From assembly GCF_031344055.1 (NCBI RefSeq), contig NZ_JADBEN010000001.1: a DNA stretch of 64,000 nucleotides. The stretch is one strand, 5' to 3'. Numbering within the stretch: the first letter of the stretch is position 1; every line of letters starts with the position of its first letter. The DNA is from Methylobacillus flagellatus_A (lineage in GTDB: Bacteria > Pseudomonadota > Gammaproteobacteria > Burkholderiales > Methylophilaceae). Made by a program: the position numbers and the translations under genes. The notes beneath the pieces were generated by a model. The model saw only the letters and a program-made list of their open reading frames with translations, did no database searches and was not told the origin of the DNA. Below are positions 1 through 8,674 of this stretch, in pieces.

Positions 1-1903
1 TCGGTGAACTGTAATCCAGCACTGCGCGATTTTTCTGGTCGACGCGGAACACCGCCAGCGAGGCATTCAACGCGCCGTCGAACAGTTCTCCCTTGATTCC
101 GGCCTCGTAGGATTTGCCCGTCATCGGCGGCAGCACTTTCCGCAGGGTGTCGGTGGCGCTTTGCGGGTTGAAAATCTCTGCGTAGCTGGCATAGGCCGAC
201 CATTGCGGCGTCAACGCATACACCAGGCCGCCATATGGAATGAATTCCCCGGTTTCCTTGCGTTCGGTGGTCTCTTCGTAGCCATCGATTCTGCTCGAGC
301 CATGCGAATGGAAGTCGTACCAGTTGGTCCTGCCTCCCAGTACCAAAGTGGTGTGCTCGGTCAAATGGCTGCGTAGCAAAGCATAAATGCCTTTTTGGGT
401 CGTGGTCGATGTCTGGTCCCAGATATCGCTGGGTGTGTTGAAGCGCGGGGCGTTGTGGTTAGGGTTGAATACGTCGTAGGTGGTGTAATTCCAATATTGG
501 GAATAACTGTCATCCCGTTTTTGCCGCGAGTAGTTGGCGCCCAACACCACTTCATGCGCCATCCCCAATGCTTGGAACTTGCCGTCCGCGTGGATATCCA
601 GGCCTTTGCTGTTGGATGCGTTGTCATAAGTAAAACCAGGGCCGGGAACCGTGCTGCCTCCCAGCGCCACGATGCCATTGCCTTTGGATGTGATGGCATC
701 CCAATCGTCCTGGGCGAAAGCGGTTGCAGCCTTGATTTTCCAGTTATCGTTAATACGGTGTTCCAAGTCCAGGAATACCTGTGTTTCACGGCGGTTGGCC
801 TCCTGCCAGCTTGCACCGATATTGGCGGAGCGGGAGAGTCCGAGAGAGCGGCCGTCCGCATAGCGGGGTACGCCGTTATAGAGCGCGCTGTTGCCGTCCA
901 GGCGGGAGTGCGCGATGCCAAGGCCGATAGTGGTATCAGGCGACAGGTCGAAATCGATGGCGGCATAGGCATTCAGGTTGCGGTCCCACACCGTATCGAG
1001 GAAGGAATTCTTGTCTTCGTAGTCGATGACGGCGCGGCCCCGCAGTGTGCCTTCTGCGTTCAGCGCGCCGCCCATATCCAGGCGTGCGCCGTAATTGTCC
1101 CACGAGCCGGCGCGCCCTTCGAGCATCACAGCGGTTTCTGCAAGGCCGCGCTTGCGTACCAGGTTGACGGCGCCCGCTGGGCTGCCCGCTCCCTCCAACA
1201 GTCCTTGCGCGCCACGCATCACTTCGATGCGGTCAAGGTGTACTGCACTGGCGGACAAATCATTTCCAAAGCTGTGATAGCGCGATAGCGGTACGCCGTC
1301 GTATTGCAGCGTGTCTGTCAGGAATCCGCGCGAGTAGATGTCGCTGCCGCCGTTGGGGCGGGTGACCAGCGTAATGCCTGGCGTGTTGGCCAGCGCAGTA
1401 GTCAACGTATCCAGTCGCTGGTCGTCCATTTGCTGGCGCGTCATGACAGTGACGGACTGCGGGATATCCTTGAGCGACTGCGTGCCCTTCATGAGGCTGG
1501 CGCCCTTGGCTGCGTAAGAGCCGGTGCCTTCCGTGGTCAGGTTGCGTTCCGCTGCCGTTTTGACGGCGACCTCCGGCAGCACGGATTCTTTTTGCGGCGC
1601 CGCTGTGATGATGAAGCTGTTGCCGCCCTTGTCCTGGATTGCCAGCCCAGACCCGGCAAGAAGTTTTTCCAGCGCTTCGCGCGCTGTGTATTGGCCCTTG
1701 AGGGCCGGGCTGGTCTTGCCGCTGGCCAGGCTGCTGGCGAGCAGCACCTGCACGTCGGCTTGCTTGGCGATGCGGTTGACGGCCTGTTCCAGCGGCTCTG
1801 CCGGGATATCGAACGCCAGCTTGCCGGTGTCGGCATGAATGGATGTGGCAAATAACAAGCTGATGGCAATGGCGGCCTGCTTGAGTGCGTAGTGATGTGA
1901 CAC
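1..1903 (-). CDS. TonB-dependent siderophore receptor (3' end cut by window edge)
   Basis: Outer-membrane receptor that imports a ferric chelate using TonB energy. The frame is open from a GTG at 1901-1903 to the window edge, about 634 codons, so the C-terminal end of the barrel is missing. A good Shine-Dalgarno (AAGGGGAG) lies 7 nt upstream of the GTG. Residues 1-24 are a signal peptide. Residues about 28-100 form the STN (secretin/TonB short N-terminal) domain that talks to FecR-type regulators. A TonB-box-like LPEVAV stretch follows, then a plug domain (KDIPQSVTVMTRQQM, then PGITLVTRPNG). It sits directly downstream of fecR- and fecI-like genes on the same strand, so it is probably the signalling receptor of that trio. 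The ligand cannot be read from the sequence. Confidence 0.93.
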   Translation of the reverse strand, partial: MSHHYALKQAAIAISLLFATSIHADTGKLAFDIPAEPLEQAVNRIAKQADVQVLLASSLASGKTSPALKGQYTAREALEKLLAGSGLAIQDKGGNSFIITAAPQKESVLPEVAVKTAAERNLTTEGTGSYAAKGASLMKGTQSLKDIPQSVTVMTRQQMDDQRLDTLTTALANTPGITLVTRPNGGSDIYSRGFLTDTLQYDGVPLSRYHSFGNDLSASAVHLDRIEVMRGAQGLLEGAGSPAGAVNLVRKRGLAETAVMLEGRAGSWDNYGARLDMGGALNAEGTLRGRAVIDYEDKNSFLDTVWDRNLNAYAAIDFDLSPDTTIGLGIAHSRLDGNSALYNGVPRYADGRSLGLSRSANIGASWQEANRRETQVFLDLEHRINDNWKIKAATAFAQDDWDAITSKGNGIVALGGSTVPGPGFTYDNASNSKGLDIHADGKFQALGMAHEVVLGANYSRQKRDDSYSQYWNYTTYDVFNPNHNAPRFNTPSDIWDQTSTTTQKGIYALLRSHLTEHTTLVLGGRTNWYDFHSHGSSRIDGYEETTERKETGEFIPYGGLVYALTPQWSAYASYAEIFNPQSATDTLRKVLPPMTGKSYEAGIKGELFDGALNASLAVFRVDQKNRAVLDYSSP

Positions 1904-2028
1904 GGTAAAACTCCCCTTCTATAAACGATTCTGATGACCTACAGGGAGTTAGCCGTTTGGAAGGAGGTTTGCCCCAACCTGGGAATGAGAATTTTTTTGA
2001 TTATTTTTTCTTTGAGTAAGTTGACTGC

Positions 2029-2868
2029 TTATTTTTTGCTAATCAGCAGGCTGCCGTCTTCCTGTTCTTCTACGTTGACCGGCAGGATATCCGGCAGCAA
2101 TTGCAACAGCTTGTCTGTATTGTCGATGGCGAACACGCCGGAGAACCTCAAATTGCCTAGCGCCGGCGCTTGCAGATGGATGAGCCCACGGCGGTAGCGC
2201 TGGATTTCGGCGATGGCCTGGCTGAGCGGTGTTTGCTCGAATACCAGCTTGCCTTCGCGCCAGGCGAGGCTGCTGGCGGGGTTGACGTCGCGCGCCGGTT
2301 GCAATGTGCCGTCCGCCGATATGGTGGCCTGCTGGTTGGCGGTGAGCATGGTGCGCATATAGCCGCTGGCTGCCTTGCTGGTGACCTGCACCTTGCCTTC
2401 TTCCACCGTCACTGTCACATGATCCGGATGGCGGTAGACGTCGAACACGGTGCCGACCACCTTGATGTCCGCCTTGCCCGCCGCCACGGTGAATGGCCGG
2501 TAGATGGCCTTGGCGACGGAGAACAGCGCCTGGCCTTGGTGCAATGCCACGCGGCGCGAGCGCAGGTGCCAGGAAACTTCAACTTGCGTATCGGTATTGA
2601 GCGTGAGCTTGCTGTCGTCCGCCAGTGTAATGTCGGCACGCTGTCCGATGACGGTGGCATGCTGTTCGCTCCTGTAGGCCGGGTCCAGCCAGAGCAAGCC
2701 TGCGGCGATCATGGCGAGCAGAAGGGTTGCGTTCGCGGCGGTTTTCTTCTTGCGCGGCTTCTTGATTTCCGGCAGCGGGAATAGCTCTTTCAGAGTGTCG
2801 CGGTGCTGCGCCAGTGCGTCTTCTGCGCTGTGCTGTTCTTTGCCGGGCGGCGGATTTTGCTGCGACAT
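2029..2868 (-). CDS. fecR: FecR-family anti-sigma / signal transducer
   Basis: Inner-membrane regulator that senses the liganded receptor through its STN domain and controls the partner ECF sigma factor. The 279-residue protein has a charged cytoplasmic N-terminus (1-45), one membrane segment at about 46-62, and a periplasmic FecR domain (GQRADITLADDSKLTLNTDT, then VVGTVFDVYRHPDHVTVTVEEGKVQV). The C-terminal part (about 205-279) resembles an STN-like fold (LAWREGKLVFEQTPLSQAIAEI, and FSGVFAIDN), as is usual for this family. It lies 6 nt after the sigma factor gene and 125 nt before the receptor gene. The symbol denotes the family, not proven orthology to E. coli FecR. Confidence 0.9.
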   Translation of the reverse strand: MSQQNPPPGKEQHSAEDALAQHRDTLKELFPLPEIKKPRKKKTAANATLLLAMIAAGLLWLDPAYRSEQHATVIGQRADITLADDSKLTLNTDTQVEVSWHLRSRRVALHQGQALFSVAKAIYRPFTVAAGKADIKVVGTVFDVYRHPDHVTVTVEEGKVQVTSKAASGYMRTMLTANQQATISADGTLQPARDVNPASSLAWREGKLVFEQTPLSQAIAEIQRYRRGLIHLQAPALGNLRFSGVFAIDNTDKLLQLLPDILPVNVEEQEDGSLLISKK

Positions 2869-2874
2869 AGATGC

Positions 2875-3381
2875 TTAATCGCGTCCGAGTTGTTTTTTGC
2901 AGGCAGCCAGCCCCAGGCGGGTATGGCGCTCCACCATCTTGACGGAAATGCCGAGTTGCGAGGCCACTTCGGATTGGGCCAGGCCATGAATCTTGTGCAT
3001 GATGAACACTTGCTTGCAGCGCGGCGGCAGTTGTTCGATGGCTTGCGCCAGCAGTTGCACCTCGCGCTGGGCATCCAGCGCGGCAGCATGATCGGGAACG
3101 CTGGCGGTATCCGGCAGCTCGGCCATGGATTCGATCAAGCGGGTGCGCACGCTTTCGGAACGGCATTCATTCACCGCCATGTTGTGCGAGATGCGCTTGA
3201 GCAGGGCAATCGGCTGCCTGGCCTCGATTGCGGGCTTTTCCATGATATGCACGCAGACATCGTGCACGATTTCGCGCGCAAACCCGCGGTCGCCGAAGCG
3301 GCGGCGGATATAGTCCACCAGCTCATCGTAATGTCGGGTGAGCGAGGCCAGCAGGGTCGGGCGGGGTGTGTCTTGCAGCAC
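2875..3381 (-). CDS. fecI: FecI-like ECF sigma factor
   Basis: Extracytoplasmic-function sigma-70 factor, 168 residues, of the iron-starvation (FecI) group. Region 2 is at about residues 14-80 (LVDYIRRRFGDRGFAREIVHDV and ALLKRISHNMAVNECR). Region 4 is at about 110-160 (AIEQLPPRCKQVFIMHKIHGLAQSEVASQLGISVKMVERH), containing the helix-turn-helix for the -35 element. It is the first gene of the sigma/anti-sigma/receptor set. A TATAAT hexamer within an AT-rich Fur-box-like stretch lies 36 nt upstream, so iron repression is plausible. Its target is probably the adjacent receptor gene; this is inferred from the standard architecture. Confidence 0.9.
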   Translation of the reverse strand: MLQDTPRPTLLASLTRHYDELVDYIRRRFGDRGFAREIVHDVCVHIMEKPAIEARQPIALLKRISHNMAVNECRSESVRTRLIESMAELPDTASVPDHAAALDAQREVQLLAQAIEQLPPRCKQVFIMHKIHGLAQSEVASQLGISVKMVERHTRLGLAACKKQLGRD

Positions 3382-3415
3382 GCTTGGCAGTTGCGGAAGG
3401 GTTCAAGTAAAGGCT

Positions 3416-3440
3416 GATTATAAATAATAATGCTTCTTAA
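3416..3440 (-). promoter_or_regulatory. Candidate fecI promoter / Fur-like site
   Basis: On the minus strand a TATAAT hexamer (3417-3422) lies 36 nt before the fecI start. It sits in a run of repeated NATAAT-like hexamers resembling a degenerate Fur box. No convincing -35 hexamer is seen. Assignment rests on position and composition only. Confidence 0.35.
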
Positions 3441-3460
3441 TTGTGACTTTCTGCGGAGTG

Positions 3461-4255
3461 TCAATGGAAGAGTTGCGGACACTGATGGTCCTGTATTTCC
3501 TCCATTGATGCATGTGGCAGCCAGCCGGATTGCCTGCTGGCCAGCAGCACGAGATTGCCGTTTTGCAGGGAGGCAAGCCCGAGGCCGAATTCGCCCATAT
3601 GGCCGCGCGCTTGCGGCAAGCCGTTGGCAAGCAGCAGGAAGGGGCTGTGGTGCGCGAGTTCATCCAGGTCTAAGGTGCGTGCCCAGTACTGGTGGGCGTT
3701 CATCCCGTTCGATATGGGTTGCCATTCGGGGCCCAGCTTGGCGGAGAGTGAGTCCAGCTGATTTCTGACTACAGGTTTCAGGCAGGATATATGGATGTGC
3801 AGCTGGTTTTGCGTGCGCGCACGCTGGGCATTGACGGTGAGTGAAAGCGTTTCGGCAGGAATGGTTTTCCCGTAAAGCACTTCCAGCCAGCGGCGTTCCT
3901 GCCAGGCATGCGCAAAAAAGTTGCTGGTGGATGGATTGAGCAAATCAGTAGACTCCATGCCGCTGATTTTTTCAGTGGGAATCAGCAGGTACTGCAACGG
4001 GCCAACCCTGTCCTTGAATATGACGTATTGATCTTCCAGGTTGACGCTGGCGCATGGCGCAGGCGTGTTTTCTGCCAACTGGCGCGGCACGCATTGCTCG
4101 TGCGTGATGCGCCACAAGGCATCTGCCGAATGAATGCGGTGGGCCGCGGGTGTCGTTGCTGTGCTGTGGCATCCTGCCATGTGGATGGCTAGCGCTATGA
4201 GGCCGGTGCAGTTGAATAGACGGGTGCAAATTGACATGGTTGGTTTCATGTTCAT
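3461..4255 (-). CDS. cdh: CDP-diacylglycerol diphosphatase
   Basis: Hydrolyses CDP-diacylglycerol to CMP and phosphatidate, in the inner membrane facing the periplasm. The 264-residue product has the length of E. coli Cdh (about 250). The hallmark HxH motif of the CDH/HIT-like fold is present as NQLHIHISCLKP near residue 155. Conserved flanking pieces are also seen: CVPRQL, DRVGPLQYLLIPTEKISGMES, NFFAHAWQER. The N-terminus has a hydrophobic segment ending in a lipobox-like HMAGC (Cys near residue 29), so it may be a lipoprotein rather than being anchored by a simple signal anchor. It stands alone between the iron cluster and panC. Confidence 0.88.
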   Translation of the reverse strand: MNMKPTMSICTRLFNCTGLIALAIHMAGCHSTATTPAAHRIHSADALWRITHEQCVPRQLAENTPAPCASVNLEDQYVIFKDRVGPLQYLLIPTEKISGMESTDLLNPSTSNFFAHAWQERRWLEVLYGKTIPAETLSLTVNAQRARTQNQLHIHISCLKPVVRNQLDSLSAKLGPEWQPISNGMNAHQYWARTLDLDELAHHSPFLLLANGLPQARGHMGEFGLGLASLQNGNLVLLASRQSGWLPHASMEEIQDHQCPQLFH

Positions 4256-4348
4256 GGCCGCGGTATGGATGGAGCCAATAGAACAAGATAGCCAACGATT
4301 AAGGCGGCAGCATGACGCTGTGGCCGTGCCCTGTAAGAAGGCTTTATT

Positions 4349-5185
4349 TCAAACGGAAAATTCGATGTTGTCGATCAGCCGGGTGCTGCCCTGCCGTGCC
4401 GCGGCAAGCGCCACCAGGTCGCGGTCGTCCGGGCTGGCCGGCATGAGCGTGGCGGCGGAGCGGATGGAGACGTAATCGACGATCCAGCCCAGCTGGGTGA
4501 GGTATTGGCTGCTTTGCGCCTCGATCGCGGCATAGTCGCGGTTGCCTTTTTGCACATTGTCGACGATCAGCTTCAACGTGCGGTAAAGCCGCTGCGCTTC
4601 CAGCTTCTGCCCGTCGTTCAGGTAGCCGTTGCGCGAGCTCAGGGCCAGGCCGCTGTGTTCCCGCTGGGTCTCGCCCGCGACGATCTCGATCGGCAGGTTG
4701 AATTGGCGCACCAGCTCGCGAATGATGAAAAGTTGCTGGAAATCCTTTTTGCCGAACACGGCAATCTGCGGCTGCACGATACTGAACAGTTTCATCACCA
4801 CGGTGGCAACGCCGTCGAAGTGGCCGGGCCGTGCGGCGCCGCATAGTTCGTTCGCAATCGGTGGCGGGGTGATGCGCATGGTTTGCTCGGTGGGGTACAT
4901 TTCCTCGACGGATGGCGTGAACACGATGTCCGCGCCGGCCGCCTGCAGTTTTTCGCAATCTTCCGCCAATGTACGCGGGTAATTCGCTAGGTCCTCGTTA
5001 GCGCCGAATTGCAATGGGTTGACGAAAATGCTCGCCACCACGCATTCGGCACGCTGCCGCGCAAGCTCCACCAGGTGGATATGCCCGGCATGCAGGTTGC
5101 CCATGGTCGGGACGAAGGCGATGCTGTCTTCCTGCGCAAGGCGCGCGCGCAGGTTCGCAATCTGGGGAATTACCTGTAGCGCCAT
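4349..5185 (-). CDS. panC: Pantothenate synthetase
   Basis: Condenses pantoate with beta-alanine using ATP, the last step of pantothenate (vitamin B5) synthesis, in the cytoplasm. The 278-residue length is normal. Adenylate-forming motifs are clear: VPTMGNLHAGHIHLVELA (HxGH nucleotide site), VSIFVNPLQFGANEDLANYPRTL, FGKKDFQQLFIIRELVRQ and SSRNGYL (KMSKS-equivalent). The start is 3 nt after the panB stop, so the two are co-translated as the last genes of the pcnB-folK-dNK-panB-panC operon. Confidence 0.97.
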   Translation of the reverse strand: MALQVIPQIANLRARLAQEDSIAFVPTMGNLHAGHIHLVELARQRAECVVASIFVNPLQFGANEDLANYPRTLAEDCEKLQAAGADIVFTPSVEEMYPTEQTMRITPPPIANELCGAARPGHFDGVATVVMKLFSIVQPQIAVFGKKDFQQLFIIRELVRQFNLPIEIVAGETQREHSGLALSSRNGYLNDGQKLEAQRLYRTLKLIVDNVQKGNRDYAAIEAQSSQYLTQLGWIVDYVSIRSAATLMPASPDDRDLVALAAARQGSTRLIDNIEFSV

Positions 5186-5188
5186 GGG

Positions 5189-5977
5189 TTACTCGAAGCT
5201 GTGTTCCGTGTCGGGGAAGGTTTGCGCCTTCACGGCGGCGACATAGTCGCTGATCGCTTGCTCGATGCTGCCGGCGCCTTGCATGAAGTTGCGCACGAAG
5301 CGCGGCGATTTGCCCGCGTAAATCCCCAGCATGTCCTGCAACACCAGCACCTGGCCGTCGCAGTATTTGCCGGCGCCAATGCCGATCACGGGAATCTGCA
5401 CGGCCTGGCTCACCGCGGCCGCAAGCGCTGCAGGCACCATTTCCAGCACCAGCATGCCAGCGCCTGCCTGTGCCAGGGCTTTCGCGTTCTCAAGCAAACG
5501 GCGAGCTGCGGCCTCATCCTTGGCCTGTACGCGATAGCCGCCAAGCTGGTGCACGGATTGCGGCGTCAGGCCGAGGTGACCGCATACGGGAATGCCGCGC
5601 TCTACCAGGAAGCGCACGGTCTCCAGCATGATGGCGCCGCCCTCGATCTTGACCATTTGCGCGCCCGCCGCCATCAGCAGGGCGGCGTTCTCGAAGGCCT
5701 GTTCGGGGTTTTTCTGGAAGCTGCCGAACGGCATGTCGGTGACGACGAAGGCGTTCTGCACGCCGTTGGCGACGCATCGCGTGTGATATTCCATATCGCG
5801 CAGCGAGACGGGCAGGGTGCTGGCGTGGCCTTGCATGGTCATACCCAGCGAGTCGCCGACCAGCAGCACCTCAACGCCGGCCTTGTCGCTGAGCGCCGCG
5901 AAGCTGGCGTCGTAACTGGTCAGCACGGCGATTTTCTCGCCGCGCGCTTTCATCTGTTGCAATGCCAGGAGGTTCAT
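5189..5977 (-). CDS. panB: 3-methyl-2-oxobutanoate hydroxymethyltransferase
   Basis: Transfers a hydroxymethyl group from methylene-tetrahydrofolate to alpha-ketoisovalerate to make ketopantoate, the first committed pantothenate step. The 262-residue protein shows the full family signature: LTSYDASFAALSDKAGVEVLLVGDSLGM, DMPFGSFQ, MVKIEGG, PVCGHLGLTPQSVHQLGGYRVQ, and GIGAGKYCDGQVLVLQDMLG. It lies 14 nt after the deoxynucleoside kinase gene and 3 nt before panC. The nearby folate gene folK supplies part of its cofactor pathway. Confidence 0.97.
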   Translation of the reverse strand: MNLLALQQMKARGEKIAVLTSYDASFAALSDKAGVEVLLVGDSLGMTMQGHASTLPVSLRDMEYHTRCVANGVQNAFVVTDMPFGSFQKNPEQAFENAALLMAAGAQMVKIEGGAIMLETVRFLVERGIPVCGHLGLTPQSVHQLGGYRVQAKDEAAARRLLENAKALAQAGAGMLVLEMVPAALAAAVSQAVQIPVIGIGAGKYCDGQVLVLQDMLGIYAGKSPRFVRNFMQGAGSIEQAISDYVAAVKAQTFPDTEHSFE

Positions 5978-5991
5978 GCCGAACAGGCTCC

Positions 5992-6639
5992 TTATTCCAG
6001 GTTGGGGTTGAAAAACTCGCGGCGGCCGCGCATTTGCATGATGCGATCCAGCAGCATCTGGATGGCGCCTTCCTTTTCGGTGATGTCGAGTTTTTCGTTG
6101 TTGACGATGAGCACGGGGGCGCCGTCGTATTGATGGAAGAAGTTGCTGTACGCATCCGACAGGCGGGCGAGGTATTCGCGCGGAATCTCCTGCTCATAGG
6201 CGGTTCCGCGCTGGTTCACGCGCTCGTGCAGCGTTTCCACCGGGGATTGCAGGTAGATCACGAGGTCGGGCGTGGGCACCTGCACATGCAGGTGCTTGTA
6301 CATCTGGCGGTAGAGCGCATATTCCTCGTCGTTGAGGTTCAAGCGCGCGAACAACGGGTCTTTTTCCAGGAAGAAATCCGCAATCGTCGCCTGGTTGAAC
6401 ATGTCGCGCTGGCTGAGGTCGCGGATCTGCTCCACGCGCTGGAACAGGAAGAACATCTGCGTCGGCAGGGCGTAACGCGGCGCATCCTGGTAGAACTTGG
6501 GCAGGAAAGGATTGGCGCCCGCATTTTCCAGCAGCAGGTTGACCGGGAACATATCGGCCAGCTTATGCGCGAGCGTGGTCTTGCCGCTACCGATGGGGCC
6601 TTCGACGACGATGTAGTGGAAGCGGTCGAAAATGCTCAT
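5992..6639 (-). CDS. Deoxynucleoside kinase (deoxyadenosine/deoxyguanosine type)
   Basis: Phosphorylates deoxynucleosides for dNTP salvage. I chose the start at 6639 (MSIFDRFHYIVVEG) rather than an upstream ATG, because it has a GAGGAAG Shine-Dalgarno and forms an ATGA overlap with the folK stop. The product is then 215 residues, normal for the family. Evidence: P-loop GPIGSGKTTL near residue 14, a DRY/ERS-like lid region, and the typical tail with LYKHLHVQVPTPDLVIYLQSPVETLHERVNQRG. This gene next to folK and panB is a common betaproteobacterial arrangement. Substrate preference cannot be decided from the sequence. Confidence 0.88.
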   Translation of the reverse strand: MSIFDRFHYIVVEGPIGSGKTTLAHKLADMFPVNLLLENAGANPFLPKFYQDAPRYALPTQMFFLFQRVEQIRDLSQRDMFNQATIADFFLEKDPLFARLNLNDEEYALYRQMYKHLHVQVPTPDLVIYLQSPVETLHERVNQRGTAYEQEIPREYLARLSDAYSNFFHQYDGAPVLIVNNEKLDITEKEGAIQMLLDRIMQMRGRREFFNPNLE

Positions 6640-7127
6640 GCATTGTCTTCCTCTAGCAATGCCACTCCCTGGTCCGCGCATTGCGCTGCCAGGTCTGCCA
6701 CTTTGCCCTGGCCGGCAATATGCAGTTCTGGCGCAATTTCCGCCAGCGGCAGCAACACAAAGCCGCGCTGGTGCATGCGTGGATGCGGCAGTGTCAATTC
6801 GGTGCTATTCATGGTCACTTCATCATACAGCAATAGGTCCAGGTCCAGCACCCGGGGCGCGTTGGGGAAAGGGCGTTCCCTGCCATGCTGGTTTTCCAGG
6901 GCGAGGATGGCGTGCAATAGCGCGATAGGGTCCAGGCTGGTTTCTATTTCGGCGACGGCATTGATGAAGTCGGGCTGGTTGTCGTAACCGACAGGCGCTG
7001 TACGGTAGAGCGAAGAAGGCCGCACCAGGCGGGTTCCCGGCAGGGTGGCAAGCTCTGCCATGGCTTGCCTGACTTCTTGGGCGGGATCGCGCAGGTTGCT
7101 GCCCAAGGCGATATAGGCGCGCGCCAT
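6636..7127 (-). CDS. folK: 6-hydroxymethyl-dihydropterin pyrophosphokinase
   Basis: Transfers pyrophosphate from ATP to 6-hydroxymethyl-7,8-dihydropterin in folate synthesis. The start at 7127 (MARAYIALGSNLRDP) gives 163 residues, the usual length, and begins 2 nt after the pcnB stop with GAGGAG supplied by the end of pcnB. Motifs: ALGSNLRDP, SSLYRTAPVGYDNQPDFINAV, and the metal/ATP loop RVLDLDLLLYDE, followed by LPHPRMHQRGFVLLPLAEIAPEL. It overlaps the next gene by 4 nt. Confidence 0.96.
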   Translation of the reverse strand: MARAYIALGSNLRDPAQEVRQAMAELATLPGTRLVRPSSLYRTAPVGYDNQPDFINAVAEIETSLDPIALLHAILALENQHGRERPFPNAPRVLDLDLLLYDEVTMNSTELTLPHPRMHQRGFVLLPLAEIAPELHIAGQGKVADLAAQCADQGVALLEEDNA

Positions 7128-7129
7128 GA

Positions 7130-8488
7130 TCACTCCTCTGTTGCGGCCGAGGCTGGCTTCTTGGTGCGGCGGCGCCTGCGTTTGCGCGGGGCGGTGTCGG
7201 GCAGCAGCATGGCCTGGCGTTTCTCGCCGTCGGCATTGGCAAACTCCGTCCACCATTGGCCGATGTCGGCGGGCAGCTCACCCGACTCGCAGCGCAACAG
7301 CAGGAAGTCGTAGCCGGCACGGTAGCGCGGGCTTTCCAGCAGGCTGTAGGGACGCTTGCCCGCGCGCTGCTCGAAGCGGGGCTGCAAGCCCCATATCTCG
7401 CGCATCGTCACGCTGTAGCGCTTGTGGATGGCCATTTTCTCGGCCTGGATGTCGCAAACCTCGTCCATCGCCATATGCAATGCTGGGATGGGCTTGTTGC
7501 CTTGCTGCTCGAACTTCTTCCAGGCCAGCAGCACTTCGTGCCACAACAGGGTGGCGAACAGAAAGCCGGGCGAAACCGGCTTGTCCGCCAGTACGCGTTC
7601 ATCGGTGTTCTTCAATGCCAGCCTGACGAAACGCTCGCCCATCGGCTGTTCGAGCACAACGTCCAGCAACGGCAGCAAGCCATGGTGCAGCCCGTGATGG
7701 CGCAAGGCGTTGGCGCTCTCAATCGCATGGCCGGATAGGAACAGCTTGAGCATTTCATCGAACAGCCGCGAAGGCGGCACGTCATGCAGCAGCTCCGCCA
7801 GTTCGGAAATCGGCCGTTCGGTTGCCGCATCCAGCTTCAGGCCGAGTTTTGCCGAAAGGCGCACAGCGCGCAGCATGCGTACCGGGTCTTCGCGGTAGCG
7901 CGTGACCGGGTCGCCGATCATGCGCAACACGCCGGCCTGGATGTCGGCTACGCCGTGATGGAAATCCAGCACCTCTTCGGTCGACGGGTCGTAATAAAGC
8001 GCGTTGGCGGTAAAGTCGCGCCGCGCCGCGTCCTCTTCCTGGCTGCCAAACACATTGTCGCGCAGGATGCGGCCGCTGTCCGTTACCTTTGCATCCCCTT
8101 GTTCGGCGAGGTGGCTGCCGCGGAAGGTGGAAACCTCGATAGTCTCATCGCCGAACATCACGTGCACCAGGCGGAAGCGGCGCCCAATGATGCGCGAGCG
8201 GCGGAAAATGCGGTTGACCTGTTCAGGCGTGGCATTGGTCGCGACATCGAAATCCTTGGGACGCTGCTTGAGCAGGAGGTCGCGCACCGCGCCACCCACG
8301 ATAAATGCCTCGAAGCCCGCCTTTTGCAAGCCGTCTGTGGTCTTGATCGCCGCATTGCTGATGAGCTTGCGGTCTATGCGGTGCACCTTGGCAGGTATGC
8401 GCTCGGTGTTGCCCTGAGGACGGACCGTACTGGAGGAGGCAGGTTTTTGGGGGGATTTAAAAACGCGTTGCAGCAGTTTTTTGATCAT
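7130..8488 (-). CDS. pcnB: Poly(A) polymerase I
   Basis: Adds 3' poly(A) tails to RNA and promotes decay. The class II nucleotidyltransferase core is clear: AFIVGGAVRDLLLKQRPKDFDVATNATPEQ with the catalytic GG and DxD, then RRDFTANALYYDP and GDPVTRYREDPVRMLRAVR. The C-terminus is a basic tail (RKRRRRRTKKPA) like other PcnB proteins. I chose the start at 8488 (MIKKLLQRVF, 452 residues). A longer form from 8581 adds 31 residues without similarity to the family, and its DNA contains the likely -10 element. It is the first gene of the pcnB-folK-dNK-panB-panC operon. Confidence 0.94.
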   Translation of the reverse strand: MIKKLLQRVFKSPQKPASSSTVRPQGNTERIPAKVHRIDRKLISNAAIKTTDGLQKAGFEAFIVGGAVRDLLLKQRPKDFDVATNATPEQVNRIFRRSRIIGRRFRLVHVMFGDETIEVSTFRGSHLAEQGDAKVTDSGRILRDNVFGSQEEDAARRDFTANALYYDPSTEEVLDFHHGVADIQAGVLRMIGDPVTRYREDPVRMLRAVRLSAKLGLKLDAATERPISELAELLHDVPPSRLFDEMLKLFLSGHAIESANALRHHGLHHGLLPLLDVVLEQPMGERFVRLALKNTDERVLADKPVSPGFLFATLLWHEVLLAWKKFEQQGNKPIPALHMAMDEVCDIQAEKMAIHKRYSVTMREIWGLQPRFEQRAGKRPYSLLESPRYRAGYDFLLLRCESGELPADIGQWWTEFANADGEKRQAMLLPDTAPRKRRRRRTKKPASAATEE

Positions 8489-8531
8489 TATAGGAATTGT
8501 GCCTGAGTATCTGGTAAAGCTTCTTTGCCGG

Positions 8532-8537
8532 ATTATA
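8532..8537 (-). promoter_or_regulatory. Candidate -10 element for the pcnB operon
   Basis: A perfect TATAAT on the minus strand lies 43 nt before the chosen pcnB start. No good -35 is seen at 16-18 nt. Its position also argues against the longer pcnB start. Confidence 0.45.
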
Positions 8538-8645
8538 ACGTATCGCGGAACAGCATGATATGCATGTGATTTTACGATCAATACCCAGGGGCCTGCGTTG
8601 CGGAATAGTAAATTGACAATGGGTGATATATATTGCTGAGGTAGA

Positions 8646-8674
8646 GATAATAAAGCCCGGCCAGAAGGCCGGGC
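8646..8674 (-). terminator. Intrinsic terminator of the tracrRNA
   Basis: An 8-bp perfect stem GCCCGGCC / GGCCGGGC with a TTCT loop (8655-8674 on the minus strand) is followed by TTTATTAT. It ends the tracrRNA before the pcnB promoter region and doubles as the 3' structural hairpin expected of a tracrRNA. Confidence 0.85.

Noticed and set aside
395..1288. Long plus-strand open frame of 297 codons opposite the TonB receptor.
   Set aside because: It is antisense to a well-supported receptor frame and has no recognisable protein features.
8600..8650. cas9 promoter from TTGACA near 8613.
   Set aside because: No -10 hexamer lies at 15-19 nt; the TATATAT there is only 8-10 nt away.
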